A stretch of 64,000 nucleotides of DNA from Calvatia gigantea. Its lineage: Eukaryota; Basidiomycota; Agaricomycetes; Agaricales; Lycoperdaceae. The position numbers and the translations under genes are program-made. Every line of letters begins with the position of its first letter. Position 1 is the stretch's first letter. The notes beneath the pieces are model-generated. The model saw only the letters and a program-made list of their open reading frames with translations. It was not told where the DNA came from and did no database searches. Below, one piece after another: positions 55,442 to 64,000 of the stretch. Location of the stretch: NCBI GenBank assembly GCA_025093985.1, contig JACAAK010000004.1, positions 620,001 through 684,000 on the forward strand, written 5' to 3'.

Positions 55442-56438
55442 ATGCCTGCTTCCCAATCCAGCTGCATCACTATTTCTTCTCTCATCTATCCCAATCCCAC
55501 TGGAATCTCCTCTGTCCCCTTGTCTGAGCTAGGCAACAACAAAGTGCCCCCTCCAAGTGGTACACATTTTAACATGGCTACAATACCATTACCAGTACAG
55601 AGACTCCTTGAGACCCTACTCAAAGATATCAATGACACTACCTAATGCTGAACTTACCACTATCACCACACAAAACAAGTGATTCAACACAAATTGCCTC
55701 ATTCACCCTTGCTACTGCCTGCATTACATTCACCAACATGTACACTGGTTTCAAAAATACATCTACCTCCACCTAGCCAACACATCTCCTCCATCTTTTG
55801 TGTACTTACACAGTCCTCCTTTATCCCCACAGAATAGACTCATGTTGATGGTTTACAAAACAGAATTGACCTTGCCCTCAAAGTGTTCAAACACCTTGAC
55901 ATGGCAGAAATATTCCTAGAACTAGGAGATATTGCTGCCAACCTGCTTAGGACATGACTCTACACCAGACAATTCTAGTACTGAAGATCTTATCAGTAGA
56001 ATCAATTCTACCCTTGAGGAGCTCCATGACACAGTCAGGCCCACTAACACACCTGCCTGAACTGACATCCCAATAGACAAGGAAACTACCATCTCCATGA
56101 AGGAGGAAGTTAACATACTGTGCTACTTCATTAAAACCATCACCCCTCTCCAGATTGTCTTGGTTTTTCTGCCATCCACAAGAGTCCACACTATACTCCC
56201 CAGCTAAGAATGCAACAGACACTATTGGAACTCAATAGTCAAGAATTATTGGAAGAACTCCATGGCCACTAACTTTCCCTTCAAAGGGGTCCCAGTCCCT
56301 ATCTGCCAAGATAGACAAAGCCACTGGCCCATCTTCTTTGTGCACTCCAACAATGGAAAGTATATTATTGGAGCCACCAAGAAATCCCTTGCCACAGCCA
56401 TTGTCCATGGTGACTTTGACAAGCTTCCTGAGGCATGA
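55442..56438 (+). pseudogene. Gypsy third ORF, copy F
   Basis: Starts MPASQSSCITISSLIYPNP and ends GDFDKLPEA. Several one-base shifts (near 55640, 55700 and 55950) and stops break it. Recognisable are NMATIPLPVQRLLETLLKDI and LALKVFKHLDMAEIFLELGD. Confidence 0.7.
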
Positions 56439-56456
56439 AGCCTAATTCGGGAGTAA

Positions 56457-56761
56457 TGTTGTGATTTTCACTGCCCTCATTGTACCTCCATGCTCATCTC
56501 CATTTCCTGCTTGTATTGCATCTGTTTTATGTATTCTTGTCTGATGATCTCTGAGTATTGACTCATATACTACTGCACCATGTCTATCAGATGTTTTATG
56601 TAGTAATTCCATCCACTCAACTAGATGATCCTCTTGTATATAAGCATATATACACACTCCTGTATTTGGTACACTTGACCACCTAGTTCTCTTCCCTTCA
56701 ATGCCCTCAAGTCTTAAGCCTAAGTTGCAACCTGAGGTCTCTACCATTAAAGGTCATAACA
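56457..56761 (+). repeat. Gypsy 3' LTR, copy F
   Basis: 305 bp, TGTTGTGATTTTC to GGTCATAACA, diverged from the other copies. It marks the right end of the recognisable gypsy material of the island. Confidence 0.85.
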
Positions 56762-57140
56762 CTTAGCTGTATTTAGACAATATTTTTGCCCTATATGGTT
56801 AAGCACCCAAACTAATAGTGACTTAGCCTAGGTAGCAAAGGAGGCCATTGAGACTTTGTCACCCCATAATATTCTACATCACCAGATTCCTATGTCTATA
56901 TCTTTCAACCTCCTGAATATATCCTATTTTTTTGATGTATCATACTGTGGTTATCTGATAGGAAACAAGTGCAACTCCCCCTTTGCAACACCCACCAATC
57001 AGTGCTCAGCCTTGGCATCACACTTGGCATCACGCATCAGGGTTGCTGAGAACCGAGTTCCCAAATAGACTTGTGCGAAACGAGGTTGCCAAATAGAATA
57101 ATCCCACAATGCACGCCACGGATGGGGGATGAATTTGAGT
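56762..57140. other. Right edge of transposon island
   Basis: About 380 bp with no gene seen. From about 57110 the sequence becomes similar to 63230-63300, the end of unit 3, so it is the remaining right end of unit 2. Confidence 0.5.
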
Positions 57141-57279
57141 TGCGAGCGCCTCCTGGGCGGTCAAGTCAAGGACCCCCCATTGTCACCAGAAGCTACGTAC
57201 TTAATTAATGTCGAAAGAGCCCCTCAGTCTGGAGCCATCTGTCCTTACGTACTATAATCACCCATGCGCCATCGCATGG

Positions 57280-58685
57280 TTCCACCCCAAGAATTCCTAC
57301 TGCGAAAGGAATCCGTTTCTCGTCATCGCAGCATGCTGCCACATCGCTGCTAAGGCAGAAGAGTCGCCCGTTCGTATCAGGACAGTGATTCCAATGCTCG
57401 TTCTCCCTTCAGTCGCATACCTACCCAATGCACACATGGCACTCCAGGTATGCTAACTCATGATCGGCGCAAACAGAGGACACGTACAACGTTAAACACT
57501 TTCTAACTGACAACTCCAAACTCGGCAGAAATAGAATTCAACTATCTCGTCGACGACATCGAATGCGATCTCACGGTTTTTCACCCTTATCGCACGCTCC
57601 TTCTCCCCTGTGCAAGAAAGAGAGCAACGATTCTGCGATGCCTGCGAAGGAAGGTGAGGCTGGCGAATTCAGGAGTGGAAATGTGATCACGATCCTGGTT
57701 AGGTCCGGATGAGGGTCCCAGGTGTTGGGGTGCAGCCAAGGGGGGATTGGGGCTCCCAGCTGGAGCTTTACAAACTGCCTGGTGCGTTTTCTTCATAGAT
57801 CTTTATTGCTGTTCGGGACTCGATTTGAAGGATTATACTGTAGGTTTAAGATCAATGATACATATCACTCAGATTTGTCTGTTATACCCCCCAACACTTG
57901 ATCGCAATCGCAGCTATATACCTCACATTCATCCCCTACACACCTACACGCACAACGATCACCTCCCCCCTCTCCCCTTCCTCCGCCTCTTCGTCATATT
58001 CATCCCGCACCCCCCGCCGCGGCATCCACACCCGAAGACGCCACCACGTCAAATAAACTCCGCCGCTCATCCCGCCACGCCTCATACACATCCTCCTCTA
58101 ACAACAACAATAACGCCGACAAAAAGCCAACACGACAAGATCCAATAACGTTCCTCTCTGAACTCAATGTCTCTCTCCCCCTCATCGCTACTCTATCCCA
58201 AGAAATCATCTCTTTGTATACTTAAAGAAGATGCGCATCCCGAAGCTAAAGTCCTTTCTACTACCACCAACAACAGTAATAGCAAAATGGCGCCAACACC
58301 TGTTAGTACCTCCGGCACCTCAGCCACCCCTGCGGACATGAACACCCTCCTCGATAGTAGTAGTTCAAGCCACCGATCTGCTGGGACAATCCGATGTCTG
58401 GCGGTGACGAACAACAAGACTCGACCGCAACACGGTCCCATGTGAATTATCAACATCACCCCGGCGTTTTGGTCAGGGCTGTTGTTAAAGATGAGAGAAG
58501 CGGGGATTATGGATGCCGCTCGTGGGAATGGATAACCTCATTCTCAACAACAACAGCAGAGTCAGGGCCATACGGCACATGTGCAGGGGCAAAGACAAGG
58601 ACAGGGGCAGGGACAACAGTACACAGGACGGACAGGCGGGCACAGTGTCGTTAATAAGATGTTGGAAAGGACTCAGGCTGCTGGG
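57280..58685 (+). pseudogene. Cyclin C pseudogene, unit 3
   Basis: Third, decayed copy. KNSYCERNPFLVIAACCHIAAK is visible near 57291-57350 and YNVKHFLTDNSKL near 57490. DPITFLSELNVSLPLIATLS near 58140-58200 is followed by EIISLYT and a stop. Small deletions and frameshifts are frequent, the N-terminal cyclin box is missing and the intron ends are damaged. It cannot encode cyclin C. Confidence 0.85.
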
Positions 58686-59071
58686 CGATTTGGCTGCTTT
58701 TGTAGCTCATGAGGTGAGGGAAGACACGATGCTTGTTTATATCGACTTGTGCCGCGATCCTACATTTCTCGAAGTCACTTACCGTCTCCACCATTTGTAC
58801 TAAAGGCATATCCTCAAACCGCAAACGGTCATTTCAATAAATCATGGGAAAAGAGAAATTTTCTTGAGCCCGCAAGATTACAGTATTCCGACATTCTACC
58901 TAGACTGACAAACCGAAGAAACCGACTATAGTACATGAAATTGATCGTCAAGAGACATTGCAAACACCACAATTACTATCTCGTTCAGGTGTTTGTTGCA
59001 CGAACACGTAAGACGCCTCAAGCCCTGTTCGAAGCATCAGCTTGGACCTGCGCAGAGTGCGTATCAGCTTG

Positions 59072-60513
59072 CTAGCGATCTACCGTCAACCAACATCCAT
59101 TACTGACACGCTCCAGAATCCTACAAATATTGTCGTAATCGAGTTCGAAGCCTGACCGGGCTTTCATTGCCTCCCAGAATGCGGGGCGGTCGGCATCACT
59201 CAGCGCTGAGGGTTCTGGGAAGTCGTTTGGTCGTAAATCCTTGAAACGCTGTCGAATATCTTCACATATGGGCCGCATTTTGGGGTCATAGTCCCAACAC
59301 TCTACCATGAGAGCCCAGATGTCGCCATCAATTGGCTCGAGTTGATTTACTGGTGTTGGTTTCATGGGAATTTCCCTCCTCCCGAGGGCCATGAAGAAAG
59401 GTATGTCATTCTTGTGCTGATAAAATGGAATTTTACCCGTAAAAACCTTGCCGAGTGTCGTTAGGTTGAGATGGTCGGCATGAAGATATGGCAAAAACTG
59501 TACCTCGTAGCACACACAACCAAACGACCAGACATCGCTTGGTTGTGCGAGAGAGACTAAGTGATCATCACCAAATTCAAGTTTTTCTGGCGCCGTCCAA
59601 CGGGTAGTCCCAGATGACAATCGGGTGGAAGCCAGCTTGGTGCTTGTAGCAAGATGGGATATCCCGAAATCTGCCAGCAACGCCCGCCCATCATCTGAGA
59701 TGAGGACGTTTGACTACAAAAGCCTGGTCAGGTTATTCAGATTGGTACGGCTGGTAGTGACATACCCCTTTAAGGCCACCGTGGATGATTTGCCGCTGGT
59801 GCAGATACGTGAGGCCGGCAAGGATGTCGAGAATCTAGGCCACGTAGGCAATTGTGGATCAGGTATGGAGTTTTATACTCACCAAACGTATCCGAGGGGT
59901 TTCAGGGTGAACTGTAAGATAACTAGGAAGGTCACCGTTCTTCATCCAAGGAGATACAATACAAATTCTCCGCGGTTCCATATCGGAGAGATAAATACCA
60001 TAGAATGGTAATATGTTTTGGTGCGAGATATTAGCCCATAAGATGAGCTCCTTGACGTGTGCCTACGGAATCCATGCAATCGTATAATCAGACTTCAAAG
60101 CAAACACAGGCTCACCCGCAACACCTGGGTATTGTCTTGCTTTGTAAAGAGTCGGACTGCCTTGATGCATATTTCGCGAATCCCATTCTTCGCTTTATAG
60201 ACGTCAGCAAACCCACTCCCAGCTTGAGGTCTACTGAAATCACACTCCACGTCCTTCAGTTCAAAGCACCGTGGAAAGAGTTGAGACCCTTTGGCAAGGG
60301 TGCATAAGAGAGATAAAACCGAGAGTCCGTCGGGGGTATCAAGACTGTCATCTGTCGGGAGGAGCTTGGGTCAAATAGCACCACATTCTGAACATGAGAA
60401 ATTGCTGGATAACACACGGTGTTTAGAAAATCGATGATGGTCTGAGCGTCTTCACCCTGTAATGAGATAAGACAATTCTTCTGGGAAGAGTTTCCGGCAA
60501 TTCTGGACACCAT
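59072..60513 (-). CDS. Second protein kinase domain of unit 3
   Basis: Minus strand, from the pre-kinase segment MVSRIAGNSSQKNCLISLQ (60513) to the end RVSNGCWLTVDR. The kinase domain has GSGFADVYKAK near 60200, the VAIK-type lysine in ICIKAVRLF, LADFGISHL at about 59675, RWTAPEKLEF (the APE motif) and VWSFGCVCYE. An intron (donor GTACAG) follows, then VECWDYDPKMRPICEDIRQRF. It is separated from the first kinase of unit 3 by a single in-frame TAG where the paralogous sequence has TAC. It may therefore be the C-terminal half of a GTPase-kinase-kinase protein broken by one codon, or be spliced around it. Confidence 0.65.
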
Positions 60514-60528
60514 CTCGCAAGCTCGAAC

Positions 60529-63130
60529 CTAAGAAGCGGGGTCAGATTGAGCGGAAGGCTTGGGATGATTCGTAGTTGGACTTGGGTGACTGGCGGCTGG
60601 TTTACTCACATGATCTAAGATCCTACAAACATTGTCGTAATCGAGTTCGAAGCCTGGCCGAGCTTTCATTGCCTCCCAGAATGCAGGGCGGTCGGCATCA
60701 CTCGGCACTGAGAGCTCTGGGAAGTCGTTTGGTTGTAAATCCTTGAAACGCTGCTGAATATCTTCACATATGGGCCGCTTCTTGGGGTTATAGTCCCAAC
60801 ATTCCACCATGAGAGTCCAAATGTCGCCATCAATCGGCTCTAGTTGATTCTCCGGTGTCGGCTTCTCAGGAATTTCCCTCCTCCCGAGGGCCATGAAGAA
60901 AAGCATGTCACCCCTGTACTGGTAAAATGGAATTTGGTGCGTAAGGGCCTTAACCGGGCGACATCAGGTCAATTTGATCGACAGAAATCTGGGGAAACGT
61001 ACTCACCTCATAACACACACAACCAAACGACCAGATGTCACTCGCTTGTGTGAGAGGAACTGCTTGATCACTGCCACTAGCTTCAAGTATTTCTGGGGCC
61101 GTCCAGCGGGTAGTCCCAGATGACAATCGGGTGGAAGCCAGCTTGGTGCTTGTAGCAAGACGGGATATCCCGAAATCTGCCAACAACGCCCGCCCATCAT
61201 CTGAGATGAGGACGTTTGACTACAAAAGCCTGGTTAGATTATCCAGATTAGTACAACCGGTGGACACATACCCCCTTGAGATCACCATGGACGATTCGCC
61301 GCTGGTGCAGATACGTGAGGCCGGCAAGGATGTCGAGAATCTAGGCCACGTAGGCAATTGCGGATCAGGGATGGGGGTTTATGCTCACCAGACGTATCCG
61401 AGGGGTTTCGGGGTGAATTGTAAGATAACTAGGAAGGTCACCGTTCTTCATCCAAGGAGATACCATGCAAATTCTCCGCGGCTCTATATCAGAGAGGTAG
61501 ACGCCATAGAATGGTAATATGTTTTGGTGCGAGATATTAGCCCATAAGATGAGCTCCTTGACGTGTACCTATGAGGTCCGACGCGTTCACATGCTCGAGC
61601 CTCAGAGGAAATACCAGGCTCACCCGCAACATCTGGGTATTGTCCTGTTTTGTGAAGAGGCGGGCAGCCTTGATGCATATTTCGCGAACCCCATCCTTCA
61701 CTTTATAGACGTCAGCAAACCCTCCCCCAGCTATAGGTCTACCGAAGTCACACTCCACGTCCTTCAGTTCAAAGCACCGTGGAAAGAGTTGAGATCTCTT
61801 GGCAAGGGCGCATAGGAGAGATAAAATGGAGGGTCCATCTGGGGTACCGAGCATGCCGTCCGTACGGAGGACCTTGGACAATTGGTATCACGTTTTGAGC
61901 GATGAGAAACTGCTGGATAACATACTAAATTGAGAAAATCGACGATGCACTGAGCATCTTCACCCTGTAGTGAGATAAGACAATTTTCCTGGGAAGGGTT
62001 TCTGGCAATTCTGGACACCAAGTCGCGAGCTCGATCGTAAGAAGTGGGGACAGATTGAGAAGAAGGCTTAGGGTGATTTGTGTCTGAGCTTGGGTGACTT
62101 ATGGCTGGTACCACGTCGGATGACCTATCCATGAGGGCAGACACGGTGCTCCCTGCGCTGCCGAATGAACCCCCGGATCGCGATACGGCGCTCCCTGGTA
62201 TGTTCTGGTACGCCTGTGACTCCCTATCATCCTGTTCCCCGACGACCTGGCTTGGGTTGTTCATGGCTGGGTGCGCGTGAGTTGTGGCTGGTACCGAGTC
62301 CGGTGTCGGCTGCGAGGGAGGGCGCCGTTGATAGCCGTCATTCTCTTCCATCAGGGCAAACACGATGCTCCAAGCACTCGCGAATGAGTCTTCAAATCGC
62401 ATCATTCGTGATACAACGCTCCCCTGGGAAGGAAGCTCGTCCCAGTAGTACTGCAACTCCCTTTCATGACACACCCCGACGTCCTGGGATTGCAAATATC
62501 CCCACATTGTTGTCACTAACACCACTCGGTTAGGGAAACCCTCAGCTGACTCTTCGCATATTCTCCTTAATAGAGATAAGTGCCTGAGCGGAGGGTTCAA
62601 AAGTTTGGGGTCTGTTATGCGGTGGAGGTAGAGGATGCCTGTAATCCTGAGCTCCCTTGAAGAGCTGGAAGGTTGTCAGATATGTCAAGAATTGAGGAGA
62701 AACTGACTCACACTGCCTTCAACCATGCCTTTAGTTTTTTCTCAATAATTCTCTCCTCGCGTTGAGAGTCAAAGCCGGGGGTGTCCACGAAAACCACTCT
62801 GGGTTGCTCATAGCGCTCGTGATTGGAGAACTGGACGTGCTGTATCTCTGATACCTTCAGTTCGAGGCCGTGGCCAACAGGCAAGATATCTCGTCCTACG
62901 GCTGTATTTATGAACTGCCCCATTCCGTGAGTGATCCGGGGTTGTCGCGAGCTATAACAACACCTACGGTGCTCTTCCCAGCTCCGGCCAGCCCAACCAC
63001 ACTGAGAAATTGTCAGCGTTTCCAGGTGTCAAATTTATTTATTTTTAATTGTAAGAGCGACATACGCTATAACAATATCATTAGGATCGATACTGTCAAT
63101 GGCAACGCGCCGAGAGATTGCAGCACCCAT
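60529..63130 (-). CDS. GTPase-protein kinase fusion, unit 3
   Basis: Start MGAAISRRVAIDSIDPND at 63130. An intron, then P-loop VGLAGAGKST, an intron, and GRDILPVGHGLEL; switch motif DTPGFDSQ is canonical. The long segment 62600-61764 has NRVVLVTTMWGYL, HERELQYYWDELPSQG and a diverged second block (DRESQAYQNIPGSAVSR). Then the pre-kinase LQGEDAQCIVDFL and a kinase with AGGGFADVYKV, ICIKAARLF, a HGDLK loop near 61290, LADFGISRL, WTAPEIL, IWSFGCVCYE and VECWDYNPKKRPICED. The C-terminus PKPSAQSDPAS leads to a TAG, then to the second kinase. Several phase-preserving introns are visible; exact exons need transcript data. A signalling protein is inferred. Confidence 0.7.
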
Positions 63131-64000
63131 CAAGAACGGATCTACGAAGGCCTGAGCTTAACGATGAGCCCGGGGGAAATGGGGCGAGATTTAAGGCCTA
63201 ATGCACAATCTATTGGACCTCGTGCACAACGCATGCCATCAATGAGTGAAGGGAGAACTTGAGTTGTGAGCGCCTCTGTGGGCGGTCAAGTCACAGGACC
63301 GCCCATTGTGGCTGGAAGCTTCTGACTTAATGTCGAAAGAGTCCTTCAATCTGGGGCCACTTGTCCTTACGTATTAAAATCCATGTCAGAAGCACTTACG
63401 CCTACACGCGATCCCGCACCAAAATCAGGGAGTATTTCTTGCCAGCATTCCGCCAAAATACCACAAAGCCTAGCAGGAAACGTAACAGTCACTCAGGGTT
63501 GTGCCAATCCTTGATATTCACGAATATCCATGAGTCATTCATGAATTGAAGGTCAGTTTTTCATGAAGCCGTGAATTTGCTCACCTGACAGGAAGCTTGG
63601 ACCTTGGAGCATAGTCACCAACAAATTTTGATGGTCTGATTGGAAGTTGGAACCACGGACACTGTGGACAGGTAGAGAGCGATAATCAAACGACACAGCC
63701 ATGCACTGGCAACTCAATTTATTTCATTAGTGCGTTCGTTCACCGGATTCAGTAATAGACCGCCGCTGGTGTGTACACCCAAATTTTGCACGGTCATTTG
63801 CAACATCAGTCATCATCCGGGACCCACAAAATTTTGTGTACATAGAGTACCATCCCCCCAATGCTTTGAGAAGAAAATTAGATGTAGGAGGGTCCGTCCC
63901 CGATTGTTTCGACCTTACCCCTATCAATCTCTTCAAGCTCCGGAGTCAGAAGGAAAGAGGACGATGACTCTAATCTCTGTTGAAGACAATCTGGTAATTA
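63131..64000. other. Unit 3 end and trace of a fourth unit
   Basis: 63261-63380 repeats the sequence at 57140-57250 (GTGAGCGCC..., TTAATGTCGAAAGAG, TGTCCTTACGTA), so another unit began here. From about 63400 to the end I see no cyclin sequence, gene or repeat. Confidence 0.5.

Larger units (their letters stand above)
55143..56761 (+). mobile_element. Gypsy copy F, right part
   Basis: Continuation of copy F after copy E. It holds the chromodomain region (55240-55340, decayed), the third ORF and the 3' LTR. It ends at 56761; the left part is 46753-47008. Confidence 0.82.

Overview
The window comes from a filamentous basidiomycete, most likely a mushroom-forming agaricomycete. Genes have short introns (about 55-65 nt) with GT-AG ends. 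The LTR retrotransposons are Ty3/gypsy chromoviruses and Ty1/copia elements of fungal type. The host genes (mitochondrial malate dehydrogenase, cyclin C, GTPase and kinase proteins) read as agaricomycete proteins. Species cannot be named from sequence alone.

Layout. 1-3657 is the 3' end of a gypsy element (copy H), whose last ORF is interrupted by about 2.5 kb carrying an unknown, intron-containing broken gene. 3964-10887 is a full-length minus-strand gypsy element (copy A), with a foreign solo LTR inside its 5' LTR. 10889-12834 and 29149-29590 are two halves of one broken minus-strand serine peptidase/hydrolase gene (S33, TAP-like). It was split by a copia element (copy B, 12835-29148, target duplication AATTG). 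Copy B itself contains a gypsy solo LTR (CACAG) and a young 9.2 kb gypsy element of a second family (element C, 15892-25059, GTTAT).

31124-34400 is the intact host core: mitochondrial malate dehydrogenase (minus) and cyclin C (plus), head to head across 173 bp. Downstream, a module of cyclin C plus an opposed GTPase-kinase gene is repeated. Unit 1 is 32655-37900. Unit 2 (37900 to about 57130) keeps an N-terminally truncated cyclin copy, but its kinase half is replaced by a transposon island. Unit 3 (57130-63260) has a decayed cyclin and a GTPase followed by two kinase domains. A trace of a fourth unit starts near 63261.

The island (39786-57130) holds gypsy copies G, D, E and F, a copia fragment (I) and a remnant of the C family. 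Copy E lies inside copy F with an ACTAT duplication. E in turn holds a copia solo LTR and an unclassified 1.3 kb insertion carrying nine copies of the octamer TAATCTAA.

Six copies (H, A, G, D, E, F) of one gypsy family share a third ORF after pol, about 330 codons, matching no domain I recognise. Element C has its own, different post-pol ORFs, including one with three CCHC knuckles. Transposon decay is dominated by C-to-T and G-to-A changes at former CpG sites: in-frame stops are mostly TGA at former CGA codons, which points to cytosine methylation or a RIP-like process. Host genes keep their CpGs.
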